From NCBI RefSeq assembly GCF_002837135.1, contig NZ_NWBQ01000044.1, forward strand, positions 1-64,000: DNA of 64,000 nucleotides. The letters are read 5' to 3'. The notes below the pieces were generated by a model. That model ran no database searches, was not told the origin of the DNA, and worked only from the letters and a program-made list of their open reading frames with translations. Position numbers and translations under genes: made by a program. This document shows positions 1 through 9,395 of the stretch, in pieces. This DNA comes from Macromonas bipunctata. Its GTDB lineage: Bacteria; Pseudomonadota; Gammaproteobacteria; Burkholderiales; Burkholderiaceae_C. Each line of letters starts with the position of its first letter. Position 1 is the first letter of the stretch.

Positions 1-408
1 AAGATTGCCGATGTCCGCAAGGATTTCATACACAAGCTCTCGACCCGGCTAGTCCACGAAAACCAAGTGATCGCCGTTGAGACACTGGCCGTCAGCAACA
101 TGAAGAAAAACCGCAAGCTCGCCAAATCCATCGGTGATGCAGGCTGGGCCGAGTTTTTGCGCCAACTCGAATACAAGGCCAAATGGTATGGCCGTGAGCT
201 GGTAAAAATCGACCGCTGGTACCCGTCGTCCAAGCGTTGCAGCGACTGCGGGTACACGGCAGAAAAAATGCCTTTGAACGTGCGGCATTGGACATGCCCC
301 GAATGTGGTGCAAACCACGACCGGGACATCAATGCAGCGAGCAACATATTGGCCGCCGGATTGGCGGTGTCAGCCCGTGGAGAAGCTGTAAGTCCTGTGT
401 CTCGTTGA
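1..408 (+). CDS. tnpB: TnpB/OrfB-type RNA-guided nuclease of an IS200/IS605-family element, 5' part outside the window
   Basis: The frame is open from base 1, so only the C-terminal 135 residues are visible. They contain the second RuvC-like motif (AVETLAV, with the acidic Glu encoded at 79-81), a zinc ribbon made of CSDC and CPEC pairs, and the third RuvC motif HDRDINAASN with its Asp. Members of this family are RNA-guided DNA nucleases encoded by IS605/IS1341-like elements. Codon use is less GC-biased than in the next genes, as expected for a mobile gene. The typical right-end hairpin of such an element follows 30 bases after the stop. Whether the missing N-terminal half is intact, and whether a TnpA partner exists, cannot be seen. 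Confidence 0.93.
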   Translation, partial: KIADVRKDFIHKLSTRLVHENQVIAVETLAVSNMKKNRKLAKSIGDAGWAEFLRQLEYKAKWYGRELVKIDRWYPSSKRCSDCGYTAEKMPLNVRHWTCPECGANHDRDINAASNILAAGLAVSARGEAVSPVSR

Positions 409-468
409 GGCATCGGCAGGGTTCTGTGAAGCGGGAATCCTCGCCATTCATGGTGAGGAGGATGTCAA
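330..468 (+). ncRNA. Probable omegaRNA (reRNA) scaffold of TnpB
   Basis: In studied TnpB systems the guide RNA scaffold spans the 3' end of tnpB and the element's right end, and the guide is the flanking DNA just past the right end. The same arrangement is present here: end of the tnpB frame, short spacer, hairpin, element end. The 5' limit given is only approximate. The implied guide would start at about 469 and read into the end of the neighbouring gene. This is inferred from gene layout; no transcript evidence is available. Confidence 0.45.
432..468 (+). repeat. Right end (RE) hairpin of the IS200/IS605-type element
   Basis: An imperfect palindrome lies at 439-458, with an 8-bp stem and a TTCA loop. 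It is flanked by GGAAT on the left and GGATGTCAA on the right, the usual right-end layout of IS1341-type elements that carry only tnpB. The element is inferred to end at about 468, where chromosomal gene sequence resumes. The boundary is inferred from recalled family patterns and has not been compared with an empty site. Confidence 0.75.
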
Positions 469-1463
469 CACAGGGCTTTCAGGATGGAGACCGGGTTGGC
501 ACTCTGGCCCCAGCGGGTGCGCCAGCGTTGCAGCAGGCCGGGTCGGTGGCTGGGGTCGTAATGCCAGCTTTGGTAGCCGCGTTCGCCGCACAGGGTCAAG
601 TGCAGCGTTTGTTTGCGTTCGATGCGTGCCAGCCAGTCGGGCACGGTGTCGCGGTCGAGTTGCTGCCACGCATTGGCCCAGGCCACCCAGTCGCCGTACA
701 GGGCGGGCTGGCGCAGCGTGTCGGGTTGTGTCACGGGCCAAGGCTGGGCCGGGGTACCGCCGTGCCAGCTGCCGCTGCCGCTGATCCAGATGCCGTTGAT
801 GGGCAGCAAGCCACGTGCGGTGCGTTCATCGGTGATGGGATGGGTGTAGAACAGCATTTGCGCCTCGTTTTGCAGCCGCAGCAACAGCGGTGCCGCTGGG
901 CCTTGGGGCAGCCAGCCGTGCAGGTGGCGGTGCGCCACGCGGTCCAGGCTGGCACAGGCCAAGCCGCGCAACACTTCGCCTTCGGCGCGCCAGCGGTCGG
1001 GGCGTTCAAACACCAGGGTGATGCCGTCTTCGGCGCACAACGGTGCCAGAGCGGCAAACAGGGTGTGCGATTCGGCTTCGCTGAACTGGAGCGCGTCCAC
1101 GGGTTGCAGCGTGACTTGCTCCATGCCGACCTGCCAGTGGCAGGGGTGGAACCACGCGCAGGGCACATCGCGCACATTGGCTTGCCACGCGGCCCAGGGC
1201 AGCTGGCCGTCGGGCAACGGGGTGCCGTCCGGGTGGTGCCAGCCCAGGGTGTGGGCCAACGCCTGCTCGTGTGGCGGGTTCAGGGTGTAATCGTCGCCCA
1301 GCACGGGCGGTTGCGGGCGCAAGTGGGCCAGCAGTCGGCCCAGGTTGGGCAATGTCAAACCGGCCAACGCGGCCTGACACGCCTCGGCGCTGGCGCTGGC
1401 GTAGGGCAGCAGCACATGGGCCGCAGAACTGGACAAAGTCGGGGGAGATGGTGCAGCGGGCAT
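465..1463 (-). CDS. Conserved hypothetical protein of a family often labelled phosphoglycerate mutase-like or RPFE-type regulatory protein
   Basis: The 332-residue protein resembles, from memory, a Burkholderiales family often auto-annotated as cofactor-independent phosphoglycerate mutase; the activity is unproven. Recognisable segments are PCHWQVGMEQVTL near the middle, the Asp/Glu-rich ITLVFERPDRW, and ASLDRVAHRHLHGWLP. I see no convincing metal-binding motif of true mutases. I chose the ATG at 1463 over the upstream one at 1490 because MPAAPSPP leads into the family-like start. Its TGA stop lies inside the right end of the upstream insertion element, so the last residues may not be original. 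It diverges from lolC with a gap of about 50 bp. Confidence 0.7.
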   Translation of the reverse strand: MPAAPSPPTLSSSAAHVLLPYASASAEACQAALAGLTLPNLGRLLAHLRPQPPVLGDDYTLNPPHEQALAHTLGWHHPDGTPLPDGQLPWAAWQANVRDVPCAWFHPCHWQVGMEQVTLQPVDALQFSEAESHTLFAALAPLCAEDGITLVFERPDRWRAEGEVLRGLACASLDRVAHRHLHGWLPQGPAAPLLLRLQNEAQMLFYTHPITDERTARGLLPINGIWISGSGSWHGGTPAQPWPVTQPDTLRQPALYGDWVAWANAWQQLDRDTVPDWLARIERKQTLHLTLCGERGYQSWHYDPSHRPGLLQRWRTRWGQSANPVSILKALC

Positions 1464-1515
1464 AACCCGCCATTGTCGGGGATGCCACAATCACGCGTTG
1501 AACTCACAAGCATCC

Positions 1516-2772
1516 ATGCAACTTCCTTACGAATTTCTATTGGGCTGGCGCTACACCCGCGCGGGCCGGGCCACACGGCGCAACGGTTTTATTTCCTTCA
1601 TCAGTGGCGTGTCCATGCTGGGTATTGGCCTGGGGGTGGTGGCGCTCATCATTGTGTTGAGCGTGATGAACGGTTTCCAGAAAGAGGTACGCGACCGCAT
1701 GCTGGGGGTGCTGTCGCACATCGAGGTGTTCACCCCGCACGGCGAGGCCTTGCCCGATGTGGCGCGCACCTTGCGCGAAGTCCGCACCCATCCCGAGGTC
1801 ATCGGGGCCGCACCGTTCATCGCCGCCCAAGGCCTGCTGGCGCGCGGCGAGGACATGAAAGGCGTGCTGGTGCGCGGCATCGACCCGGCGCTGGAGCCCG
1901 GCGTGACCAGCCTGGCCGCCGACATGGCGCAGACCGTGCTGCCGCAGTTGCAGCCGGGTCAGTTCGGCATCGTGCTGGGCGGCGCGCTGGCGCAGAGCCT
2001 GGGCGTGGCGGTGGGCGATGTGGTCACGCTGATCGCGCCCAGCGGCCAAGTGACCCCGGCGGGCGTGGTGCCGCGCCTCAAGCAAATGACGGTGGTGGGC
2101 GTGTTCGATTCCGGCCACTATGAGTACGACTCCACGCTGGCGATGCTGCACCAGGACGACGCAGCCCGCATTTTCCGGCTGGAAGGCCCGACCGGCGTGC
2201 GGCTCAAGATCCGCAACTTGCACCAGGCGCGCGAAGTGGCGCAGCAGCTGGCCGGTCAGCTCAGTGGCGATTTGCTGTTGCGCGACTGGACACGCCAGAA
2301 CCGCACCTGGTTTGCCGCCGTGCAACTGGAAAAACGCATGATGTTCATCATCTTGACGCTGATTGTGGCGGTGGCCGCGTTCAATTTGGTGTCCACGTTG
2401 GTGATGACCGTGACCGACAAGCGCGCCGACATTGCCATTCTGCGCACGCTGGGGGCCAGTCCGGGCAGCATCATGGCCATCTTTGTGGTGCAGGGCGCGA
2501 TGGTGGGCGTGATTGGCACCTTGGCCGGGCTGGCGCTGGGGCTGGGCGTGGCGTTCAACATCGACACCCTGGTGCCCGCGCTGGAGCAGCTGCTGGGGGC
2601 CAAGTTCCTGCCGCAGGAGGTGTACCTCATCAGCCGCATGCCCAGCGACCCGCAGCAGGGCGACATCGTGCCGATTGCGGTCATTTCACTGGTGCTGGCG
2701 TTTGTGGCCACTTTGTACCCGAGCTGGCGTGCCAGCCGCGTCAACCCGGCGGAGGCTCTGCGTTATGAATGA
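1516..2772 (+). CDS. lolC: Lipoprotein-releasing ABC transporter permease LolC/LolE
   Basis: This 418-residue inner-membrane permease has an N-terminal membrane segment ([19 protein letters not shown]), a large periplasmic domain to about residue 265, then three C-terminal membrane segments, as in the MacB/LolC FtsX-like fold. It works with LolD to extract outer-membrane lipoproteins and pass them to LolA. The ATG at 1516 gives the family-typical start [15 protein letters not shown]; an in-frame TTG at 1498 would add six residues. The stop overlaps the lolD start by 8 bp, so the two are translationally coupled. A single permease gene suggests a homodimeric LolCD-type arrangement, although another copy could lie elsewhere. 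Confidence 0.95.
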   Translation: MQLPYEFLLGWRYTRAGRATRRNGFISFISGVSMLGIGLGVVALIIVLSVMNGFQKEVRDRMLGVLSHIEVFTPHGEALPDVARTLREVRTHPEVIGAAPFIAAQGLLARGEDMKGVLVRGIDPALEPGVTSLAADMAQTVLPQLQPGQFGIVLGGALAQSLGVAVGDVVTLIAPSGQVTPAGVVPRLKQMTVVGVFDSGHYEYDSTLAMLHQDDAARIFRLEGPTGVRLKIRNLHQAREVAQQLAGQLSGDLLLRDWTRQNRTWFAAVQLEKRMMFIILTLIVAVAAFNLVSTLVMTVTDKRADIAILRTLGASPGSIMAIFVVQGAMVGVIGTLAGLALGLGVAFNIDTLVPALEQLLGAKFLPQEVYLISRMPSDPQQGDIVPIAVISLVLAFVATLYPSWRASRVNPAEALRYE

Positions 2773-3460
2773 ATCCACTGTCAAACACCCCGTGCTGCGC
2801 GCGCGTGGTCTGGTCAAGCGTTTCCACGAAGGCCGGTTGGATGTGACGGTGCTGCACGGTGTCGATCTGGACATCCACGCCGGTGAAACGGTGGCGATTG
2901 TGGGTGCGTCCGGCTCCGGCAAAAGCACTTTGCTGCACCTGCTGGGCGGGCTGGAGGCCCCGACCAGCGGCAGCGTCGAGCTGCAAGGCCAGAACCTGGC
3001 CCGCCTGAGCCCCGCGCAACAAGGCGCGATGCGCAACCAGCACTTGGGCTTTGTGTACCAGTTCCACCACCTGCTGCCCGAATTCAGCGCGCAAGACAAC
3101 GTGGCCATGCCGCTGTGGATACGCCGTCAGCCGCGCGCGGCGGCGGCCCAAGAGGCCGCACAGTGGCTGGCCAAGGTCGGCCTGCAAGAGCGGCTGCTGC
3201 ACCGGCCCGCTGAACTCTCGGGTGGTGAACGCCAGCGGGTGGCGATTGCGCGCGCGCTGGTCAACCGCCCGGCTTGCGTGCTGGCCGATGAGCCGACCGG
3301 CAACCTGGACCGCAGCACCGCTGACGGCGTGTTCCAGCTGATGCTGCAACTGGCGCGCGAGCAAGGCACCGCCTTTGTGCTGGTCACGCACGACCGTGAA
3401 CTGGCCCAGCGTTGCGACCGGGTGCTGCAATTGCAAACGGGCCACTTGGGCCCGCTCTGA
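2765..3460 (+). CDS. lolD: Lipoprotein-releasing ABC transporter ATP-binding protein LolD
   Basis: This 231-residue ATPase powers the LolC permease encoded just upstream. Visible motifs in order are Walker [10 protein letters not shown] (about residue 45), Q-loop region, the ABC signature [15 protein letters not shown], Walker [12 protein letters not shown] and the switch His in VTHD. The ATG at 2765 lies inside the last codons of lolC. Length and motif spacing match LolD; the partner permease makes MacB-type antibiotic export unlikely. It converges on the hemerythrin gene with a 21-bp gap. Confidence 0.95.
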   Translation: MNESTVKHPVLRARGLVKRFHEGRLDVTVLHGVDLDIHAGETVAIVGASGSGKSTLLHLLGGLEAPTSGSVELQGQNLARLSPAQQGAMRNQHLGFVYQFHHLLPEFSAQDNVAMPLWIRRQPRAAAAQEAAQWLAKVGLQERLLHRPAELSGGERQRVAIARALVNRPACVLADEPTGNLDRSTADGVFQLMLQLAREQGTAFVLVTHDRELAQRCDRVLQLQTGHLGPL

Positions 3461-3481
3461 GTTTTCTTCCTATGGCTGCCG

Positions 3482-4015
3482 TCAACTGCAGCTGACGCTG
3501 CCGCAGCCCGACATGGACGCTTCTGGCACCGTGCGGCTGGGGTCGGTCAGCGTTTCGGTACCGGTATCAAAACCCAGGTTGTTCATGTGGATGGCCAGGC
3601 CTGCGTCCATGGTCTGGGTGTGTTGCGGAAACCATTCGGCCAGCGCCTCGGCCATGCGCACCAGGATGTCGGTATCGCCTTCAAGGTAGTGGCTTTCGAC
3701 CTTGCGCATGGTGTCCAGCACGGTGGCGTGCTGGCCGCTGTGGCAGTTGTCGGCGGCAAAACCGGTGGCCTGCATCCAGCGGTCTTCGCGCTCGAAGTGT
3801 TCCACGGTGTGGGCCAGCAGTTCGCGGTACAGCGCCAGTTGTTCGGCAGCAGGGGCAGCGCGCAGGCGTGCCACCATGTCCACAAATTCGGCGTGGGTGT
3901 CGTCCATGCGGGCGTTACCTACCACCAGGCCGTCGCTCCACTCCAGTGCCGGAACGGCGGGCGGGGTGGCAGCGGCGGTGTGGGCTTCGGTGTTCGAGGG
4001 TGCAGTGGTGTTCAT
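3482..4015 (-). CDS. Bacteriohemerythrin-type O2-binding protein
   Basis: The 177-residue protein has the hemerythrin iron ligand pattern: His41 (DDTHAEF), His73-x3-Glu77 (EHFERE), His96 (SGQHATVL) and His132-x4-Asp137 (QHTQTMD). Hemerythrins bind O2 at a non-heme di-iron centre; bacterial single-domain forms are proposed to sense, store or deliver oxygen. The ATG at 4015 was chosen because the upstream extension (from 4063) lacks family character. The first 24 residues are Ala/Thr/Pro-rich and the last 30 are low complexity. There is no signal peptide, so it is probably cytoplasmic. It lies downstream of rne on the same strand, 96 bp away. Confidence 0.88.
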   Translation of the reverse strand: MNTTAPSNTEAHTAAATPPAVPALEWSDGLVVGNARMDDTHAEFVDMVARLRAAPAAEQLALYRELLAHTVEHFEREDRWMQATGFAADNCHSGQHATVLDTMRKVESHYLEGDTDILVRMAEALAEWFPQHTQTMDAGLAIHMNNLGFDTGTETLTDPSRTVPEASMSGCGSVSCS

Positions 4016-4111
4016 GGCAAAAACAGGGCAGTCAAAACCGGTGGGAGCAATCTGGCCCGCCACCGCACCCCGCCACAGGGCAGGGGAAGCGGTGGCAGGC
4101 CACCGGCGGCA

Positions 4112-7100
4112 TCAGGCCGCTGGTGTGGCCTCGAAGGGCAGTTGCAGTTCGCGCAGGTCGCGGCGGGTTTCCACCAGCACCAGCGGGCCTTCGTCGGGCA
4201 GCACCACAGGCTTGGGCTCACGCGGCACGCGCACCGGCTGCGGCTCGGCGGCAATTGCGGCTTGCACCTGTGCCACCTTGTCGGCGTCGGACTGTACCCA
4301 CTCCAGACCAGCGGCGTGGGCCACGGCTTGCAGCGCCTGCAGCGGCAGCTCAAACGCAGCGGCGCTGGGCGCAGCCTCGTCGGTGCTGGGGGCGCTGGTC
4401 GTCACGGTTGCAGCTGCGGGAGCCACTTCGGCCGTTTTTGCTGCGTCGGCTGTGGCCGGTGCTGGCGCAGCAGCGATCACTTCCTCTACGGTGGGTGTTG
4501 CCAGCACTGGGGCGGTGTCAATGTCCAGCACCGCTGGTGTGGCGGCGGGAGCTGCTTCCTCGGCTACCGTGGTGGGCACTGCCACCACTTCGGCGGTGGG
4601 TGCCGTTGCTTCGGCAACGCTGGCCTGAGCGTCCAGCGCCGCAGCGGCCACAGGTGCCACCGGCGCTACCGGTGCAAAGTACGAGCTGCGCACCGGCGGC
4701 TGCTCATCGCTGGCAGCGGCCGGGGCGGTGGGCGCCTCGGTGTCGTCGCTGGCTGGGGTGGACTCGCTGCTGTCCTGGCGGCTGCGGCGGTCGCGGCCAT
4801 AGCGGTCGCGGCTGCGGCGCTCGCGTGCCGGGCGTTCGGCCACGGCAGGCGTTTCGCCGGTCGGGGCGGCGTTGCCGCTGCTCTCGGTCAGGCTGGGCGC
4901 GGTGGCGTCCAGCTGCGCTTCGGCCCAGCCGTTGGCTGCGCTGTCGTCGGTGGCTGGGGTCGATTCGCCCTCGGTGGCCTGGCGGCGGCCATTGCGGCGG
5001 CGCCCTTCGGCCTGGTTGCGCTCGGCGCTGCGCTCGCGGCGGTTGTCGGTGGCGGGGCGGCCTGTCTCCAGCGCCTCGGCGGGCTGGCGTTCCAGGTCCA
5101 TCACCGCTTCGGCCGGACGCGGTTCGCGCTGCGGGCGCTCGCTGCGTTCGTAACGCTCACCACGGTCGGTGCGGTCGCCACGTTCGCGCCGGTTGTCGCG
5201 GCCTTCTGTGTTGCGCTCTAGGCTACGTTCGCTGCGTTCAGTGCGCTCACCACGTTCGCTGCGGGCCGGGCTGTCGCGCAGCTCGTCGCGCGGGCTGGTG
5301 TCGCGGCTGTTGCGTCGGCCTTCGCTCTGGCGTGCTTCGGGCAGCGCGTCGTTGCCGTAGCTGCGGCCACCACGGCTTTCGCGTGCTTCCAGGTTGCGTT
5401 CGCCGCGCGGTGTGGCGGTGCGGCCATCGCTGCGGCCTTCAGTCCGGCGGTTGCCGGGAGCGCCGTTGCGTGCGCCAGTGTTGCGGCGTTCGTTGCCTGC
5501 GCCGTCACCGTTGCGGAACTCGGGCTGGCGCGGTTCGCCATAGCCGGGGGTGGTCGGCTGCATGGGGGGCGTGACCCGCACTGGCATGCTGGGCGGGGTG
5601 GCCGCCACGCCAAACAGGCGGCGCAACCAGGCAAAGAAGCCCGTTTCGGCTTGTTCCGGCAGCTGGGCCTGCGTGGCGTGGCCGTAGCCTGCCGCCTGCT
5701 GGTAGGCGCCAGGCGCGGCCTGTACCGGCGGGGCATTGTGGTGGTGTTGCGGCGCCGGTGCGGGGGCCGGAGTCGGGGTCGGCTCCGCGCGGGCGGCCAC
5801 CGGGGCACGGCCATCGGGCAACACGCCCTTGATGACCGGCTCTTGCCGGTTGGCGCGTTCGTGGCTGCGGCGCGTCACGGTTTCGCTGTCTTCGATCTCC
5901 TCGACCAGCTTGTAGCTGGCTTCCATGTCCTCCAGGCGCGGGTCGTCGTGCTTGAGGTGCTCCAGCTTGTAGTGCGGCGTATCCAGCGACTTGTTGGGCA
6001 CCATCATCACGTTGATGCGCTGCTTGAGCTCGATCTTGGTGATTTCGATGCGCTTTTCGTTCAGCAGGAAGCTGGCGACCTCCACCGGCACTTGCACCAA
6101 AACTGCGGCAGTGCCGTCCTTGAGCGACTCTTCCTGAATGATGCGCAGAATCTGCAACGCCGACGATTCGGTGTCGCGGATATGGCCAGAACCACCACAG
6201 CGCGGGCAGGGTACCGAAGCGCCTTCGTTCAGGGCAGGGCGCAGGCGCTGGCGGCTCATTTCCAGCAAGCCAAATTTGCTGATGGCACCAAACTGCACGC
6301 GGGCGCGGTCCTGGCGCAGCGCGTCGCGCAGGCGGCTTTCCACCTCGCGGCGGTTGCGGCTTTCCTCCATGTCGATGAAATCGATCACAATCAAGCCACC
6401 CAAATCGCGCAGACGTGCTTGGCGCGCCACCTCATCGGCGGCTTCCAGGTTGGTGCGCAGCGCGGTTTCCTCAATGTCGCCACCCTTGATGGAGCGTGCC
6501 GAGTTCACATCCACCGCCACCAAGGCTTCGGTCTGGTCGATCACAATCGCGCCGCCGCTGGGCAACTGCACGGTGCGGCTGTAAGCGGTCTCAATCTGGT
6601 GTTCGATCTGGAAGCGGCTGAACAGCGGCGCGTCGTCGCGGTAACGCTTCACGCGGTGCTCGTGTTCCGGCATCACGTGTGCCATGAACTGGTGCGCCTG
6701 CTCGTAAATGTCGTCGGTGTCGATCAGGATCTCGCCAATATCGACATTGAAATAATCGCGGATGGCGCGAATCACCAGGCTCGATTCCTGGTAAATCAGG
6801 AACGCACCCTTGCCCGCCTTGGACGCGCCCTCAATCGCCGTCCACAGCTTGAGCAGGTAATTCAAGTCCCATTGCAATTCACCGGCCTCGCGGCCAATGC
6901 CGGCGGTGCGGGCAATGATGCTCATGCCATTGGGGTAGTCCAGCTGTTCCAGCGTGGCCTTCAATTCGGCGCGGTCCTCACCCTCGATGCGGCGGCTCAC
7001 GCCACCGCCGCGCGGGTTGTTGGGCATCAGCACCACATAGCGGCCCGCCAGGCTGACGTAGGTGGTCAGGGCCGCGCCCTTGTTGCCGCGCTCTTCTTTT

Positions 7101-7411
7101 TCCACCTGCACCAGCAGTTCCTGGCCTTCGCGGATCACGTCCTGGATGCGCGCCTGCGACGGCGCCACATTGCCCTGGAAGTACTGGCGCGAGATTTCCT
7201 TGAACGGCAGGAAACCGTGGCGCTCCTCGCCGTAATCGACAAAGCAGGCTTCCAGCGACGGCTCCACGCGCGTGACCACCGCCTTGTAAATGTTGCCCTT
7301 GCGCTGCTCGCGCCCTTCGATCTCGATCTCGTAATCCAGCAGCTTTTGCCCGTTCACAATCGCCAGGCGGCGTTCTTCGGCCTGGGTGGCATTGATCAGC
7401 ATGCGTTTCAT
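4112..7411 (-). CDS. rne: Ribonuclease E
   Basis: This 1099-residue endoribonuclease starts [10 protein letters not shown]. It has an S1 RNA-binding domain at about residues 35-120, and catalytic aspartates in VDVNSARS and VIDFIDM. A Zn-link CPRC near residue 405 joins dimers of the tetramer. At about residues 586-600 an amphipathic stretch ([12 protein letters not shown]) matches the usual membrane-targeting position. After it comes a roughly 500-residue disordered tail rich in Arg, Glu, Ser, then Ala/Pro/Thr, which in this family scaffolds a degradosome. AGAGGA provides a good ribosome site. It diverges from rluC, as in many proteobacteria. The catalytic half rules out RNase G because of the long tail. 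Confidence 0.97.
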   Translation of the reverse strand: MKRMLINATQAEERRLAIVNGQKLLDYEIEIEGREQRKGNIYKAVVTRVEPSLEACFVDYGEERHGFLPFKEISRQYFQGNVAPSQARIQDVIREGQELLVQVEKEERGNKGAALTTYVSLAGRYVVLMPNNPRGGGVSRRIEGEDRAELKATLEQLDYPNGMSIIARTAGIGREAGELQWDLNYLLKLWTAIEGASKAGKGAFLIYQESSLVIRAIRDYFNVDIGEILIDTDDIYEQAHQFMAHVMPEHEHRVKRYRDDAPLFSRFQIEHQIETAYSRTVQLPSGGAIVIDQTEALVAVDVNSARSIKGGDIEETALRTNLEAADEVARQARLRDLGGLIVIDFIDMEESRNRREVESRLRDALRQDRARVQFGAISKFGLLEMSRQRLRPALNEGASVPCPRCGGSGHIRDTESSALQILRIIQEESLKDGTAAVLVQVPVEVASFLLNEKRIEITKIELKQRINVMMVPNKSLDTPHYKLEHLKHDDPRLEDMEASYKLVEEIEDSETVTRRSHERANRQEPVIKGVLPDGRAPVAARAEPTPTPAPAPAPQHHHNAPPVQAAPGAYQQAAGYGHATQAQLPEQAETGFFAWLRRLFGVAATPPSMPVRVTPPMQPTTPGYGEPRQPEFRNGDGAGNERRNTGARNGAPGNRRTEGRSDGRTATPRGERNLEARESRGGRSYGNDALPEARQSEGRRNSRDTSPRDELRDSPARSERGERTERSERSLERNTEGRDNRRERGDRTDRGERYERSERPQREPRPAEAVMDLERQPAEALETGRPATDNRRERSAERNQAEGRRRNGRRQATEGESTPATDDSAANGWAEAQLDATAPSLTESSGNAAPTGETPAVAERPARERRSRDRYGRDRRSRQDSSESTPASDDTEAPTAPAAASDEQPPVRSSYFAPVAPVAPVAAAALDAQASVAEATAPTAEVVAVPTTVAEEAAPAATPAVLDIDTAPVLATPTVEEVIAAAPAPATADAAKTAEVAPAAATVTTSAPSTDEAAPSAAAFELPLQALQAVAHAAGLEWVQSDADKVAQVQAAIAAEPQPVRVPREPKPVVLPDEGPLVLVETRRDLRELQLPFEATPAA

Positions 7412-7936
7412 GGTTCTGTCCTCTTCTCACAACAAACAAACCGCCCCGCAGTGGGGCGCGGTACTGCCGTGAACCCGTTGGCCGAGCACGAGAACGAGGA
7501 GGAATTGCCGGAGAGCCTCAGGACAAAGCGGGGTGGAGGGCGCAGCTCGTGGCCGCGTGCTCAAGCCCGTCCGGGCATAGGCGCGTGGAGGTGGGTGATC
7601 AACACAGGGGGCAAGATGGTGTGCAACACGGTGTGTGTCTGTACTACAGCTCTTGTGGTCACTTCGGTCCGCGTGAAGCTGGCCTGACACAGGACGGGCG
7701 CCAGCTCCACGTTGGGGGTATTCCGTTTCGGGTTCGCGTATTCAAACGACGGGTTCAACGCCAGGGGCGTGGCCGGTAGCGGAGGCATTTGGAGCACTCG
7801 CCCGGCAACGCGCCAGCGTTGGCAACTGGGGTGCCAGCGCGCTGCTTGTCACGACTGCCTTAAACTTGACGGCAAATCCAACTCTGACACCAGCAGCGCA
7901 CGGTCGGTTTGATTATAGACTTGCGCGCCCATCTCC
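7412..7936 (-). promoter_or_regulatory. Long divergent rne-rluC intergenic region with probable rne leader
   Basis: There is no convincing gene in these 525 bases. On the minus strand a perfect TATAAT lies at 7917-7912, which would give rne a leader of roughly 490 nt, though no good -35 box is visible. E. coli rne also has a long 5' leader used for autoregulation, so a similar function is plausible but inferred. A GC-rich hairpin sits near the rne ribosome site at about 7441-7461. On the plus strand I could not find a well-spaced promoter for rluC. Confidence 0.45.
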
Positions 7937-8923
7937 ATGCACACACCCGCCCAAGTCCGGCATTTCACGGTCGATGCCGAATCGACCGGTCAACGGCTCG
8001 ACAACTACCTGCTGCGCGAACTCAAAGGCGTGCCCAAGACCCACATCTACCGCATCATCCGTTCCGGCGAGGTGCGCGTCAACAAGGGCCGCGCCAGCGC
8101 CGACACCCGGGTGCAGGCGGGCGACGTGCTGCGCGTGCCGCCCATTCGCCTGTCCGAGCGCGCCGAGCTCAAGCAGACCCAGCCCGCCGCCCCGGCGCGC
8201 GAATTCCCGGTGCTGTTCGAGGACGCGGCCCTGCTCGCCATCGACAAGCCCGCCGGCGTGGCCGTCCATGGTGGCAGCGGGGTCTCGTTTGGCGTGATCG
8301 AGCAGGTGCGCCGCGCCCGCCCGGGCGCGCCGCTGCTGGAGTTGGTACACCGCCTGGACCGCGAGACCAGCGGCATCCTGCTGATTGCCAAGAAACGCAG
8401 CGCACTCAAGGCGCTGCAAGACCAGTTCCGCGAGCGCGAGACCGGCAAGACCTACCTGGCGCTGGTGCAAGGGCAGTGGCCCGCCAACAAAAAGGTGCTC
8501 GACCAGCCGCTGCGCAAGTACCTGCAACCCGACGGCGAGCGCCGCGTGCGCGTCACCAGCGCCGACGACCCGGAGGGCATGCGCTCCATCACCCTGGTCA
8601 AGGTGCTGGGCAGCATGGCAGTACCCATGCCCGACGGCGCGCCGCCCCAGCCGTATTCCTTGCTGGCCGTGACCATCAAGACCGGGCGCACGCACCAGAT
8701 CCGTGTCCATTTGGCCTCGGCGGGTCACCCGATTGCCGGGGACGACAAATACGGCCATTTCGACACCAACAAGGCCTTGCAAAAGCACGGCTTGAAACGC
8801 ATGTTCCTGCACGCCTGGAAATTGAGCGTCACGCACCCCGTCACGCAGGAAAAGCTGCAATTGCAAACCCCATTGCCGCCCGAATTGCACGATTGGTGCC
8901 ACGTGTCGCGTTTGATTGACTAG
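7937..8923 (+). CDS. rluC: 23S rRNA pseudouridine(955/2504/2580) synthase RluC
   Basis: The 328-residue protein has an N-terminal S4 RNA-binding domain (QRLDNYLLRELKGVPKTHIYR, about residues 20-80) and an RluA-family catalytic domain with the HRLDRETSGILL motif holding the catalytic Asp, plus the later KTGRTHQIRVHL segment. It isomerises uridines in 23S rRNA. The divergent position next to rne is the classic place for rluC rather than rluD. ATG at 7937 gives a normal N-terminus. The stop is 40 bp before the H-NS gene. Confidence 0.94.
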   Translation: MHTPAQVRHFTVDAESTGQRLDNYLLRELKGVPKTHIYRIIRSGEVRVNKGRASADTRVQAGDVLRVPPIRLSERAELKQTQPAAPAREFPVLFEDAALLAIDKPAGVAVHGGSGVSFGVIEQVRRARPGAPLLELVHRLDRETSGILLIAKKRSALKALQDQFRERETGKTYLALVQGQWPANKKVLDQPLRKYLQPDGERRVRVTSADDPEGMRSITLVKVLGSMAVPMPDGAPPQPYSLLAVTIKTGRTHQIRVHLASAGHPIAGDDKYGHFDTNKALQKHGLKRMFLHAWKLSVTHPVTQEKLQLQTPLPPELHDWCHVSRLID

Positions 8924-8963
8924 AATAGCGCCTCGTTGGAAATTTTTAAAAAAGGTCAATCTC

Positions 8964-9296
8964 ATGTCCCTCGACAATCAGCCAGAATCGTACGAAGAAT
9001 TGATGAGCCAAGCGCAAGCCCTGCTGGCTCAGGCCGAGCAGATCCGCAAGTCCCAAAAGGCCAGCGTGATTGCCGAAATCAAGGAAAAGATGAAAACCTT
9101 CGGTATTACCGCCGAAGAACTCGGCGACACCGGTGGCACACGCAAAAAAGTGGCCGGCTCCAAGGCCAAGTCCGAACCCAAGTACCGTGGCCCCAATGGC
9201 GAGCCGTGGTCGGGCGGCCCGGGCCGCCGCCCGGACTGGGTCAAGGCCGTGCAGGCAGCGGGCGAAGACCTGGAAAACTACCGCATCCAGAGTTAA
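8964..9296 (+). CDS. H-NS family nucleoid-associated protein
   Basis: This 110-residue protein has an N-terminal coiled-coil oligomerisation region (about residues 8-50) and the C-terminal DNA-binding core KYRGPNGEPWSGGPGRRPDW, the betaproteobacterial H-NS (BpH3/HvrA-like) form of the AT-hook-like motif. It binds AT-rich, often foreign, DNA and silences transcription. The ATG at 8964 is preceded by AAAAGG in an A/T-rich stretch; an upstream in-frame start at 8916 would lie inside rluC. A strong terminator follows directly, so it is probably expressed alone or as the last gene after rluC. Confidence 0.93.
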   Translation: MSLDNQPESYEELMSQAQALLAQAEQIRKSQKASVIAEIKEKMKTFGITAEELGDTGGTRKKVAGSKAKSEPKYRGPNGEPWSGGPGRRPDWVKAVQAAGEDLENYRIQS

Positions 9297-9313
9297 GGCC
9301 ACTTGGCTTGCGC

Positions 9314-9340
9314 ACAAAGGCACCCTGCGGTGCCTTTTGT
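9314..9340 (+). terminator. Rho-independent terminator of the H-NS gene
   Basis: A 10-bp stem CAAAGGCACC pairs with GGTGCCTTTTG around a CTGC loop and runs into a T-rich stretch (TTTTGTCTTT). It is 18 bases after the H-NS stop. Confidence 0.8.
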
Positions 9341-9395
9341 CTTTCTGGAGCTGTGGCGGGCGTGGCTGGCGCCCAACCCTGTATCCTTCACGCCC

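Noticed and set aside
3587-7687. Long plus-strand open frames (500-680 codons) opposite rne
   Set aside because: They are shadows caused by GC-rich codon bias of rne; their translations are low complexity with no domain.
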